Source: Prorocentrum cordatum
Taxonomy: Eukaryota; Sar; Dinophyceae; Prorocentrales; Prorocentraceae
Assembly: GCA_963575745.1 (NCBI GenBank)
Contig: CAUYUJ010003647.1
Location: 485,734 to 515,733 of the forward strand
Direction of reading: 5' to 3'
DNA: 30,000 nt
Shown: in pieces, positions 7,806-17,157 of the stretch
Numbering within the stretch: the stretch's first letter is position 1
Layout: each line of letters begins with the position of its first letter
Position numbers and translations under genes: made by a program
Notes under the pieces: model-generated
Databases searched by the model: none
The model's input: only the letters and a program-made list of their open reading frames with translations
Told to the model about the DNA's origin: nothing

Positions 7806-10759
7806 ATGGATTCGCCCTTGCCTGCCGTATGCCCGCCCCCAGCCTTGCCTCCGCCACTGGCTGCCGCAGATTCCCTCGACGAGATGGGGTGGGCCGACCT
7901 GGTTGCTCTCGTGCAACACTGGGTCGGCTACTGCACCCACAATCTACGAGCCGGCAGCATGGCGCCGGCAGACCAAAACCTCCAGTTTCTGAAGGGTTTC
8001 CTGAAGACACTGTGGGAGGACGGCCAGGTAGGGGTCGGTGGGCCCACAGGCATGGGCGGATGGCATTGGCAGGTATCCTACCGTCAGTTCATGCTCGCGC
8101 ACCTGGCCTCCTGGGCTGTGGAGACACATGCGGTGCCATGGTACGGCTTAACCCCCGCCCTTCCCATAGGCGCCGCCAAGACGCCATACCTCATGCAACC
8201 AGAGGTTATGCTGGGCTTCATGCGGGCTTCGTGCGCAGTCTGGGGGAAGCCACGTTCGTGCAATGCGACCTGCTGAGGCCCAGAGCCGTCTGACCCGTGC
8301 ACTCGCTGCCCGATGTCCGAGAAATTGTGGTTTCCCTTGCCGAACCCAGTGGGCGCCGAAGCCCTCCTGTCAGACTTGGCGGCCGGGTCGAGCCGGCGTC
8401 ACGACAGAGCAAAGAGGATTGCACCATCGCGCACATCATGGTCCAGCACGCCCGCGAGCTGCACGTGGACATCGAATTTGCTTGGTCCGACTGGGCCAAA
8501 ACCAAGCACCGGCAGCAAGGGCCCGCTGACGGAGCTGCGGCAGTGATCTTCGGCCCACGCTCCTGGACAGAGGCAGAATGCCAGTCTTTCTTGGGCACCG
8601 TTTACGGACAGATGGTCCCAGAGAGTGGGGTGCCAGACAGTTACCCGTGGAACGGCAGACGCGCCGCCTTGGTACACCTGGCTATTCACCTGCCAGCGCG
8701 AAGACAACCTGCTCTCACAGTGGCTAATTAACTCTCCTGGGCTCCAACTGCCCCGCCCTGGGCAATGACCCCAGCCGATGCAGCCAGCTTCACCTCGCGA
8801 GGTTCTTCGCTGGCCACGGGATTCGGGACATGGCCTCTCGGCTGTCAACCAAGTACCGGCCTCCGGCAGACGCCCTCCCTTGCGGAGCAACTGCGCCCCC
8901 ACCTGAGACCCCAGCAGCAGCAGCACATGAGGAGTAGCTACCAGCCCCTCCAGCCGGCACGCTGGCCCAGGCTGAAGAGCAGACCGGCCGCGGCACTCCC
9001 CAGAAAGACGCCCCGAATCTCGCTCCACGCGTCGAGGACAGGGGCATTTCTGACGCTGGAGCGGACAGCGAGGCCGCTGCAGCCCCCGCAAGTGTCAGGT
9101 GGCTCAACGCCCGCCCGGACTCGGAGGCACTGGTCCCTACGCCGGCCCAAAGGGAGATGCAGCTCGCGCCTGAACCTCCCTTGGACACCGCTCCAGCCGC
9201 CCCCCTGGGCCCCCCAGCGCCCGACTGCAGAGACGGACGGCGCTGACGTCGCCGCCCGCGCGGACGCCGCCGCCTTCGAGGGCCGATTTCCGGTCGTCTC
9301 AGAGCCTGATGAGTTCTTCGCCTAGTCCTCGCGAAGACAGCCCACTGGACATAGCGGCCCCAGCCGCCGAGCACGGTTCAGACCCTTCCGCAGTGCCCAA
9401 TCCCGCAGCCTTGGCCCAGGCCGCGCCGAACCCACCACGTACAGGAGTCGCGCCGAAAAACGCCCCATCCAGGTGCGTTGGCCGCTTCCTGGGAGGATGC
9501 CTGACCTCGGCGTGGGCGACTTTCTCGTGGTCTGTCACGATCCCGGGCACAAGCCTTCGGCCTGGCCTTCCCTGCCCGACGGGAAGGGAGAGGCGCTCGG
9601 CGCAGAAGTAATGCTGGGCGCGCTCGGTGGACCAGTTGAATGCGTCGCGCCCCCGTGGTCGGAGGGTTCTGGCGACGCCGGGCGCTTCCTCGGCGCCAGA
9701 GTCGAAGGGGCCCGGGCCGAAGTCTGGGACAGCGCGGACCAAGTTCTCGCAGCATGGGTGACCCCTAAGGACAGCCCAGAGCCAAGAAGCCAAGGGCGCT
9801 GCCCACGCCCTCGCCGGGCGGCCGCAGTAGGACAGGGGCCCGCCCCCGACCGGCGCGAAGGCGCTAGGGCTTGAGACGGGCGGACTTGCCAGCGGTGGCC
9901 CCCCAGGCGGTAGTTCCCCCGGCGGACCAGACGCAGTTGCGCCCGCCCCCTGCGACGGGCGCGCGCGGAGGCCTCCTCGGACGCGCGTGCGCGAGCGCCC
10001 CGGGCGGACTGCCAAGGAACAGTCAACGGCAGCCGCAGCGCACGCAGCCCACGCAGCGACAGGAGGAGACAGATCCTCCCCCGCGGACCGGGGCTACGTC
10101 GACGAGCCCGACCCCAGCGACTGCCCGCGCGTGCGGCCCCGCCAGGCCACCGACTGGAAAGAATTGGGAATTGCCAGGTCAGCGCCTGGGGGACGCGGCC
10201 CGAGGCCGTCAACAGGTTGGCGGGAACGCGGCGCCTTCCTTGTCGAAGGATGGAACAGCCTTTGCGACCGACGAGACGAGAAGGACAACGGGAGAAGTGC
10301 CTGCAGCCCGCCCGGCCAGGGTAATTTCCTGCAAGGACTACTTCGCTGACCTGGACTGGTGCCACCGCGACATCCGCCGCCTCTGCTGGCGCCGCAATAT
10401 CCAGGTGGACTGGGATGGAGCACGGCGACGCCGGCGCCACAGGGGCTCCGCGACCCGGGGCCGCCATGACGACGGCCGCTGCAAAGGAGAAGGCGGCGAC
10501 TCGCAGGGGAAAGGCGAGCGGCGCGACAATCCCCTCTGGCGCGAGAGCGACCCAGCGAGGCCGCGCCCGCCAGGCTCATGCAGACGCCTGTCCTCGACCA
10601 ACCGCGGCCCGCGTCGGGCCGCGGGGCAGGTCTGGTCGGCGCCGCGCCGCAGCGACTCCCAGAGCAGCCCGCCAGAAGGTCGCCCCCACAGGGGCCAACG
10701 CGCCAGGTCAGCGCCGCCCGCGGCGCCCGCGCCTGGCACCTAGGCGCGCCCGTCTCTGA
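7806..10759 (+). pseudogene. Broken protein-coding relic of unknown family
   Basis: Protein-like sequence runs on + through successive frames: frame 3 from ATG 7806 to about 8276, frame 2 to 8731 with a TGA at 8291-8293, frame 3 to a TGA at 8766, frame 1 from about 8773 to 9246 with one TAG at 8935-8937, frame 2 to 9325, frame 3, frame 2 (about 9450-9874), frame 1 (9871-10415) and frame 2 to 10759. Each open piece has an ordinary amino-acid mix where the other frames look like Arg/Pro noise. Typical stretches are WHWQVSYRQFMLAHLASW (about 8070-8123), LSQWLINSPGLQLPRPG, GVGDFLVVCHDPGHKPSAWP and CKDYFADLDWCHRDIRRLCW (about 10330-10389). The N-terminal ~330 residues look globular and Trp-rich. 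The middle is Ala/Pro/Glu-rich and probably disordered, and the end is basic. No family is recognised; it could be a retroelement ORF1 or a host gene. Introns could explain some frame changes but not the in-frame stops. Confidence 0.5.
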
Positions 10760-11436
10760 GCCTCCCAGTGGCTTGACGGCTTCAGTTACGCCGCCCCGCA
10801 GCGCCGCCGCCACCCCAGCCCCTGTGGGGCGCCGCAGCCGCGGATGTCCCCGCGCCCCCTCGTCACGCCGCCAGCGCTGGGCAGCGGGCTGCCGCCGCCC
10901 CGCCTGCCGGGGGTCCCCCGCGGACGGGGCGCTCCTCCCTTCCCTTCCCCCGCGGACGGGCCCCTCCCTCGCCCGCCCCCCTCCTTCGCGCGCCGCCATG
11001 GCGCTGCCCCTCTGCCGCTCCTGGCGCGCAGCCCAGCTCCGCCCCCTGTGCCGCCCCGCTGCAGACGCTGCGCTAGAGCGCAACTTCGCGCGGCCTGCGC
11101 GCCTGGTGCACGCTGCGCTTTGCTGCCGTCCCTGAGCTCCCGTGCTGATTCAGCCACTGAGTCGATGACGTCAATGAGCCCCGGCAGCGCCCGCGGGCGC
11201 GTCCTCGCCCCCGCCCGCCTGCTGCCGCGGTCGCCTCTGCCGCGGCCGGCCGCTTCGGCCCGCTCGACGCGGAAGTCTTCTACGTCTGAATGCTCCTTTC
11301 ATCCCCCTTCTGCGCGGCCGCCCTGGTCCTCCTTCCGCATGCCGGCCCATCCGGTTGCCCCGCATTGCCGCGCGCTGGAGCGGGCCGCCTCTGCCTCGCC
11401 GTCGACAGTAAAAGTGCGTTGCGCCTACGGTTTTTG
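10760..11436. other. Very GC-rich sequence, no gene recognised
   Basis: Pro/Arg/Ala-rich frames on both strands are open only because stops are rare at this GC content. A TGACGTCA palindrome, the sequence of a cAMP-response-type element, occurs at about 11165-11172. It is a single occurrence without context, so no regulatory role is claimed. Confidence 0.45.
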
Positions 11437-11665
11437 CAGCTGTCCTACGGGCCTGGTGGTCGATCTGGCATCTCCGCGCTTGCCGTCGCTGCCTCGTCGT
11501 CGCCCGTCGCCTGGACGTGGGCGTCGGTCTGGCGGCCCCGCGCGTGCTGTCGCCGCTTTGTCGCCGCCCGTCGCCGGGGCCTGGGCGTCGGTTTGGTGCC
11601 TCGGCGCTCACGGCCGCCGCCGCGTCGCCGCCCGTCGCCTGGGCCCGGGCGTCGGTTTGGCGGAT
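11437..11665. repeat. 64-bp tandem repeat, about 3.5 copies
   Basis: CGCCCGTCGCC recurs at 11501, 11565 and 11629, exactly 64 bases apart. The following GGGCGTCGG-TTGG segment also repeats, and a diverged copy precedes them. Because 64 is 1 more than a multiple of 3, the repeats read through all three frames. Confidence 0.85.
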
Positions 11666-11667
11666 CC

Positions 11668-11960
11668 GAAGTGGTTTCGCAGCGCGGCATGTTCAAAAAC
11701 AGCCTGCGCCCGCGTTCTTGCGAATTCGGACGAAAACCAAAGGTTTTGCCACCTTTTACAGAACGTGCTACCACGAGGGCTTCGCGCGCGCACGTGGAAA
11801 TCGTTCGAGCGCCCTGGCGCGCGCGTTGTCGCGAAAACCCCTTGCAAAATCGCGCGCGCGCGCGCCGACGGCCGCCAAAACCGCTGGTTGTCGCAAGGAT
11901 TTCAAAACCGAGCGCCCCGACGCCATATAGAAACATTCGGTTTCGCAGCAACATTTTTCT
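11668..11960. repeat. GCGCGC-rich dispersed repeat, isolated copy
   Basis: It contains the string 'gggcttcgcgcgcgc' followed by 'gaaatcgttcgagcgccc', then 'aaggatttcaaaa', and later 'tttcgcagcaacatttttc'. All recur, in this order, in the repeats between 22320 and 23880. It is a member of that family lying 10 kb from the main cluster. Confidence 0.75.
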
Positions 11961-12267
11961 ATGGTTATATAGATACATATGTATGCATGCATATACCCTG
12001 TAGCGCCCCTCACGGGGGTAGAAACCAAGCGTCGTGTTGTCTCCTCCTCCACTCGTGTTCTTGCGCCAGACGTCCACCCCTGAGGCTCTCGGAAGTTTCC
12101 ACAAAGCTCGCAGGTGGTCAGAAAATTGCCCCGAACATCGAAGACTAAGTTATTCGAGGTTTCGTTTTCGACTCCGTTCCCAGAGCCCCGACGTAGTGTC
12201 TGTTCATCGGGTCGGCGCCCTTATTGTCGTGAAATTATCCTCGGAGGGCCTCTTTGTGACGCTCCCG
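11961..12267. other. Intervening sequence, AT-rich at its left end
   Basis: A short AT-rich island (about 11930-12000, with 'atatagatacatatgtatgc') stands out from the GC-rich surroundings. No gene or RNA is recognised. Confidence 0.45.
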
Positions 12268-12535
12268 AGAGATGGGAGGAGGGAGGAGGGAAGGAGGAGG
12301 GAGGAGGGAGGAGGGAAGAGGACGGATGGGGAGGAGGCGGATCTCGCGCACGGCGTTATCGGAACCATCGAGGCTACGGATGAGGTAGGAGGAGGAGGAG
12401 GAGGAAGAGGAGGAGGCGGAGGAGGAGGAGGAGGAGGAGAAAGAGGAGGAAAAGGAGGAGGAAGAGGGGGAGGAAGGATTTGAAGCAGGACGGATGAGGA
12501 GAAGGATGACGACGACGAGCAGGAGGAGGAGAGGG
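12268..12535 (+). repeat. Purine tract, (GGA/GAGGGA)n
   Basis: Polypurine run of GAGGGAGGAGGGA then GGAGGAGGAGG, interrupted once by 45 mixed bases (about 12337-12385). Confidence 0.88.
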
Positions 12536-12662
12536 AATGACGCCCGTCCTGGAGCCTCTTGGTGTCGCCGTGGCTCTCCTAGAGCGTGCTGGGGGTCCTG
12601 TGGCCTGTTTGGGCTCTTCGGGGCCTCTTGGAGCCTCCTGGGCCCTCTGGAGCTCCCTGAGT

Positions 12663-13001
12663 GTAATTCAAAATGGGTCCTCGGGGGGGCTCTTGAGATC
12701 TCGTGGGCTATCCCGGGGCCGCCATGGGCCCTCCTGGAGCCTCCGTGGGCCCTCTAAGAACTCTCTCGCGGGGGCGGAATGATGAAAACAATTTCACGCA
12801 TGGGGGCCTTTCCGTTGAGAAGGGGGGCGCGGTGCAGAGTGGGTCCTCCTGGGGCCCTCCGGAGGTCTCCTAGGCACTCCCGAGGCCGCCATGGGCCCTC
12901 CTGGAGCCTCTGGGGGCCTCTAAGAAGCCTCTCGCGGGGGCTGAAAAATGACGACAGTTTCACGGATGGGAGCCTTTCCGTTGAGAAGGGGAGCGCGGTG
13001 A
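12663..13001. repeat. 166-bp tandem duplication within CCTCCTGG-rich DNA
   Basis: Two copies, about 12663-12828 and 12829-13001. Matching landmarks are 'gccgccatgggccctcctgg' (12717, 12884), 'ctctcgcgggggc' and 'tttccgttgagaagggg' (12808 and 12974). Identity is high, so the duplication is fairly young. Each copy includes CCTCCTGGGGC-type units. Confidence 0.85.
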
Positions 13002-13197
13002 AAGGTAATAAAGTGACGACAGTGTCGCATTTGAGGCCCCAGATCGTCTTTGGGCACCTCGGGCGCGAATCCCGCTCCCCCATAGTACGGCGCGATTTCC
13101 CCTCCCCCCGCTGTCCCGCCGGACCCTGGGAGGGTGATTTTTGTGGTTTTCGCTTGTGAGAAACACTTCCCCCCCCTCTCGACGGTGACGGAGGTCA

Positions 13198-13335
13198 GGC
13201 GGCGGGGGTGGGCGGGTTGGCGGGGTGGCGGGTTGGCTGGGGTTGCGGGGTGGCTGGTTGGGCTGGTTGAGCCGGTTGAGTTGTTTGGGTGGCTGGTTGG
13301 TTGGGTTGGCTGGTTGGGCTGGCTAGGGCAATTGG
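13198..13335. repeat. GGTTGGCTGG minisatellite
   Basis: Degenerate repeats of GGTTGG/GGCTGG/GGGTTGG on +, almost free of A. Confidence 0.85.
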
Positions 13336-13419
13336 TTTCGATTATCATACGCACCTCTCCGAGGGAGTAGAGCTCAGAGGCGATTAATACGCACGCGGGG
13401 CGCCGCGTTCGCGATTTTT

Positions 13420-13455
13420 CTGGCCGTTTCGCTCGGGACATCCTCGAAATTTGGA
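13420..13455 (-). repeat. Single inverted fragment of the 64-bp satellite box
   Basis: 'ggccgtttcgctcgggacat' followed by 'cctcgaaatt' is the reverse complement of the box that forms the 16-21 kb arrays (there 'tttcgaggatgtctcaagcg'). A second inverted fragment lies at about 14940-14960, so fragments flank the foldback element on both sides. Confidence 0.7.
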
Positions 13456-13504
13456 AAATCGGTGGCGCCCCTCGCGCAGATCGTGACATCAGAAAGAGCG
13501 TGTT

Positions 13505-13850
13505 CTACCGCTGCTGGCGGAAAACCGGGGGGGGTCACTACCGGTTCGAACCCCTCCCCCCCCCCCCCCCTCCGGAAAACCGGGGGGGTCACTACCGGTT
13601 CGAACCCCTGCCCCCCCCCCCCTGCTCATCATGAAAAGGGGGGGGGGGGTCACTACCGGTTCGAACCCCTCCCCCCCCCCCCCCTCCGGAAAACCGGGGG
13701 GGTCATACCGGGTCGACCCCTCCCACCCCCCCCCCCCCTGCTCATCATGAAAAGGGGGGGGGGTCACTACCGGTTCGAACCCCCCCCCCCCTCCGGATCC
13801 GGAAAACCGGGGGGGGTCACTGCCGGTTCGAACCCCCCCCCCTCGAAAAC
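13505..13850. repeat. Left-arm tandem modules, alternating 54/61-bp units
   Basis: GGTTCGAACC, or its diverged form, starts at 13543, 13597, 13658, 13711, 13772 and 13825. The spacings of 54, 61, 53, 61 and 53 reflect two alternating unit types, one with TCCGGAAAACCGG and one with TGCTCATCATGAAAAGG. Each unit holds a poly-C and a poly-G run of 7-14 bases, which pair with each other. Confidence 0.85.
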
Positions 13851-14485
13851 CGAGTGGGGGTGCGGACAGTGGTGGGGACGGTGTTGGTGGGGACAGTGGT
13901 GAGGGGACAGCGGGACAGTGGTGGGGACAGTGGGACAGTGGGACAGTGGTGGGGACGGTAGTGGTGGGGACAGTGGTGGGGACCATGGTGGGAACAGGGG
14001 GGGACAGTGGACAGTGGTGGTGACGGTGGTGGTGGGGACAGTGGTGTGGGGACAATGGGAATGAGGTGGAAACAGTGGGACAGTGGAGGGTACAATGGTG
14101 GTGGGGACAGTGGTGAAGGCGGTGGCGAGGACGGCGGTGGGACAATGGGACAGAGGTACAGTGGGGACAGTGGTGGGGACAGTGGGGACAGTGGTGGGAA
14201 CAGTGGGACAGCTCAGTGTGACAGCGGAGGAGTCAGTGGGACAGTGGGGACAGTGGGGATAGTCGGGCAGTGGTTGGGGCCGTGGAGACAGTGGGGAGAG
14301 TGGAACCGTGGTGGGAACAGTTCTGGGGACAGCGGGGACAGTGCGACAGTGGTGGGGCCACTGGTGGGGACAGTAGGGGCGGTGGTGGACACAGTGGGGA
14401 CAGCGGTGGTGAGGACAGTGGTGCTGGGAACACCAGTGGTGGATCTGATGCGGACGGTGGTGGGGACCGGGAGTCGTTTGCTGGC
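13851..14485. repeat. GTGGGGACAGTGG minisatellite (core of the foldback element)
   Basis: Repeats of GTGGGGACA and GTGGGACA with variable GTGGTG fillers, almost free of C on the + strand in long stretches. Gly/Asp/Ser/Thr-rich + frames and Pro/His/Ser-rich - frames are repeat products. Confidence 0.92.
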
Positions 14486-14770
14486 GGTGGGGGGGGGGGG
14501 GGTAGGGGGGGGGGGGGGGGGGAGGGGGGGGGGGGTTCGGAACCGGTTAGTTGACCCCCGGGTTTTCCGGGATCCGAGGGGGGGGGGGGGGGGGGGGGGG
14601 GGGTTTCGAAAACGGGGGGGGGCCCCCCCGAGTTTTCGAGCGGGAGGGGGGGGGGGGGGGGAGGGGTTTGGGGTGGGGGGGGGGTTACTGCCGGGGGGGG
14701 GGGGGGAAGGGGGGGGGGGGGGAGGGCTCCAGCTGGGGGGGGGAATTGTCGGAGGGGGGGGGGCGACCCC
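14486..14770. repeat. Poly-G-rich tract (right arm)
   Basis: Runs of G up to about 20 bases, separated by the inverted modules of the left arm. It has very strong G-quadruplex potential, and run lengths in the assembly may be inaccurate. Confidence 0.9.
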
Positions 14771-14995
14771 CGGGTTCTGGAGGAAAAGGTTGGCAATTTT
14801 CCACAGTAAAGCGGCGGTGGATCACGCTCTCTCTGACATCAGGGTCTAAAAACACATGGGGAACTTCAACATTTTAACATAAAACCTTCAAAAACACATT
14901 GTACTTTCAATAATTTTGACCCCGATTCTCAGAGAATGGCGGTTTCGCCTGAAACGTCCTCCCAAAATCGAGCCCCGACGTACCCTCTGGTACCC

Positions 14996-15045
14996 CTGAC
15001 CCCGCCTCGGAGCCTCCTGGGGGCCTCCTGGAACCTCCCGGGGCC
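14996..15045. repeat. Direct repeat flanking the nested palindrome, left copy
   Basis: 'gaccccgcctcggagcctcc' plus the following ~28 bases recurs at about 15271-15320 with two or three differences. The nested palindrome lies between the two copies. Confidence 0.85.
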
Positions 15046-15048
15046 GAC

Positions 15049-15239
15049 AGATGACAGGGAACCTCAAGAGTAATGGATACTCTGGACACCAGAGTAGCAG
15101 CTCCACCTTCCTGAAGGGAAGGTGGAGCTGGCTCTGGATTCCTAACCCTACAGGTTAGGAATCCAGAGCCTACTCTGGTGTACATGATCTTCCAGATCAT
15201 GTCCAGAGTATCCATTACTCTTGAGGTTCTCTGTCATCT
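15049..15239. other. Nested multi-branched palindrome (four-stem structure)
   Basis: Nearly every base can pair. The outer stem joins 15049-15087 to 15201-15239: 39 pairs, with one mismatch (15058/15230) that would be G-U in RNA. Inside is a junction with two branches. Branch A is a perfect 10-bp stem (15088-15097 with 15170-15179), which forks into hairpin A1 (14 perfect pairs, 15098-15111 with 15117-15130, 5-base loop) and hairpin A2 (17 perfect pairs, 15131-15147 with 15153-15169, 5-base loop). Branch B is a 7-9-bp hairpin (15182-15190 with 15194-15202, 3-base loop; its last two pairs compete with the outer stem). It has no coding capacity and is less GC-rich than its surroundings. It could be a nested set of inserted palindromes, a structured RNA, or a cruciform origin-like element. 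Confidence 0.93.
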
Positions 15240-15270
15240 ATAGAGGGGCTTTCTGAGCTTTCTGGTGCCC

Positions 15271-15430
15271 CAGACCCCGCCTCGGAGCCTCCTGGGGGTC
15301 TCCTGGAACCTCCTGGGGCCTCCTGGGGCCTGCCGCGGCCTCCTGGAGCGTCTTGGGGCCTCCTGAAGCTTCCTGGGTTCTCCTGGGGTCTCCTGAGGCC
15401 GCCTGGGGCCTCCTGGGGCCTCCTTGGGCT
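15271..15430. repeat. CCTCCTGGGG minisatellite and right flanking direct repeat
   Basis: Begins with the second copy of the 14996-15045 sequence, then runs on as CCTCCTGGGGC-type units of 10-12 bases. The same minisatellite recurs throughout 16-21 kb. Confidence 0.9.
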
Positions 15431-15437
15431 TCATAAC

Positions 15438-15612
15438 TACATGCGCACACAGAGACACAAATCACGCCCAACACATCACACGCTAGACAAACATAACACA
15501 CACAACACCTACAACGCACAAAAAACACGCACAACACAGAACACACATCACACATCACACACACACACACACGCACACACACACACACACACGCACACAC
15601 ACACACACAGCA
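15438..15612. repeat. AC dinucleotide-rich microsatellite
   Basis: AC/CA repeats, imperfect on the left ('cacaacaccta') and nearly pure from about 15541 with GC and AT interruptions. Confidence 0.93.
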
Positions 15613-15940
15613 CTCACAATCCTGGGGCCTCCTGGAGCCTCTTCTGGTATCCAAGTCGGGCCTCCTGAGGCTTCCTGGGGTGCCCTGGTACACGCATCGC
15701 AAGGTATGGCAACCCCACTTGCGCTCGAGTGCGACTTCGCTGTTGAATTTCACTCCTGCTTCAAACGCCCCTTCAGTTTTTTGCATGAGCCTGGGCACAC
15801 ACGTGCAACTTGTATATACGCAACAAACAAATTATAGCCGGAGTGCAGTATCCCCGAACAGGGTTTTTAGACCCACTGCGGTTTCCAAGGTCGATTGCGT
15901 GCCCGTCCAGTGCGGGCTGGCATGGCATGTTAAACATGCC
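15613..15940. other. Intervening sequence, no gene recognised
   Basis: Starts with a few CCTCCTGGGG units, then about 220 bases of apparently unique DNA ending at the CTC tract. A frame is open but unremarkable. Confidence 0.5.
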
Positions 15941-15994
15941 TCCTCCTCCTCCTCCTCCTCCTCCTCCTCCTCCTCCTCCTCCTCCTCCTCCTCC
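15941..15994. repeat. CTC trinucleotide microsatellite
   Basis: About 17 pure CTC units. It marks the left edge of composite repeat copy A; the same tract marks the starts at 19235 and 19885. Confidence 0.95.
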
Positions 15995-16314
15995 ACCTCT
16001 CTTCATCCCGAACGGCATCTCGGAGCCCAGAGTTGCGAGGATGTCTCCAGCGTAATGGGCTGGACCACCTCGCGCGCGGCATTTCGGACCCTAGAGTTGC
16101 GACGATGTCTCGGGCGAAACGAGCTGCGAGGAAGTCTCAGGCGAAACGGGCCGGACCACCTCGAGCGCGGCGTCTCAGAGCTCCGAGTTGTGGGACCTCC
16201 TGGGGCCTCCTGGGACCTCCTGGGGCTTCCTCCTGGGGCTTCCTCCTGGGCCTCCTGTGGCCTCCTGGACCCCGCCTGGGGCTTCCTGAAGCCTCTTGGG
16301 GCTCCCAGGGGGGG

Positions 16315-16431
16315 GATATCTAACATGTGGCCGTCGGGCCCCCCCCAAATGGGGGGGGGACCACAAGAGCAGGAAAAATGAACGAATCGACACCGGATGT
16401 GTATTAAGTTGACACGTTCTGATAGGGGGCC
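16315..16431 (+). repeat. S module, copy 1 of 6
   Basis: A ~117-bp unit: 'gatatctaacatgtggccgt', a poly-G run, 'cacaagagcaggaaaaat', 'caacgaatcgacaccggatg', then 'acacgttctgataggggg'. It differs in composition from its surroundings and is well conserved. Other copies are at 17040, 17631, 19624, 20255 and 20563. Confidence 0.9.
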
Positions 16432-17039
16432 TCCTGGGGCCTCCTCGGAGCCTCCTGGGAGCCTCCTGGGAATCTCCTGTGGACCCCTGGGGCTTGTCCT
16501 GGGCGCCCTGCGGCCTCCTGGAGCTCTCTGGGGCCTCCTGGGGCTCCCAGGTCCCAGGGGGGATATGTAACATGTGGTTTTCTGCGCCCCCAGGCTGGAC
16601 CACCTCTTGCGCAGCATCTGAGAGCTCAGAGTTGCGAGAATGTCTTGTGCGAAACGGGCCAGACCATCTTGCGCACGGCATTTCAGAGCTCAGAGTTGGG
16701 AGGATGTCTCAGGCGAGATGGGCTGGACCACCTCGCGCAGGGGGCATCTCGGAGCCCAGAGTTGCGAGGATGTCTCAGGCGTAACAGGCTGGACCACCTC
16801 GCGCGCGGCATCTCGGACCCCAGAGTTGAGACGATGTCTTGGGCGAAACGTGGTGCGAGGAAGTCTCAGGCGAAACGGGCCGGACCACCTCGAGCGCGGC
16901 GTCTCAGAGCTCCGAGTTGCGTGGGCCTCCTGGGGCCTCCTGGGGCCTCCTGGTGACCTCCTGGGGCTTCCTCCTGGGCCTCCTGTGGCCTCCTGGACCC
17001 CACCTGGGGCTTCCTGAAGCCTCTTGGGGCTCCCAGGGG

Positions 17040-17157
17040 GATATCTAACATGTGTCCGTCGGGGCTCCCCACAATGGGGGGGGGGGGGCACAAGAGCAGG
17101 AAAAATCAACGAATCGACACCAGATGTATGTTAATTTGACACGTTCTGATAGGGGGC
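17040..17157 (+). repeat. S module, copy 2 of 6
   Basis: Same landmarks as copy 1, with 'gtccgtcggggctccccac' before a 12-base G run. Confidence 0.9.

Larger units (their letters stand above)
13484..14842. mobile_element. Putative foldback-type element with tandem-repeat inverted arms
   Basis: The two ends are inverted copies: 31 bases from 13484 match the reverse complement of the last ~31 bases at about 25 positions. Inside, the left arm (13484-13850) is C/G-run modules carrying 'ggaaaaccgggg' and 'cactaccggttcgaac'. The right arm (14486-14842) holds the reverse complement of these modules ('gacccccgggttttccgg' near 14554, 'cggaaccggttagttgaccc' near 14538). A minisatellite fills the centre. 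TGACATCAG occurs in the same orientation at both ends (13484-13492 and 14834-14842) and could be a 9-bp target duplication, although the motif is nearly palindromic. Long arms of tandem repeats and 9-bp duplications are known for foldback elements. No transposase is present, so it would be non-autonomous. Confidence 0.55.

Noticed and set aside
11165-11172. TGACGTCA as a regulatory site
   Set aside because: A single 8-bp palindrome in GC-rich DNA without a gene next to it is not enough.
10844-12148. 434-codon + frame
   Set aside because: It crosses GC-rich unique DNA, a 64-bp tandem repeat and a dispersed repeat without change of composition typical of coding sequence; its openness is explained by low stop frequency.
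13543-13834. tRNA genes suggested by GGTTCGAACC
   Set aside because: There is no acceptor stem, D arm or anticodon arm around the motif; the flanks are poly-C and poly-G runs.
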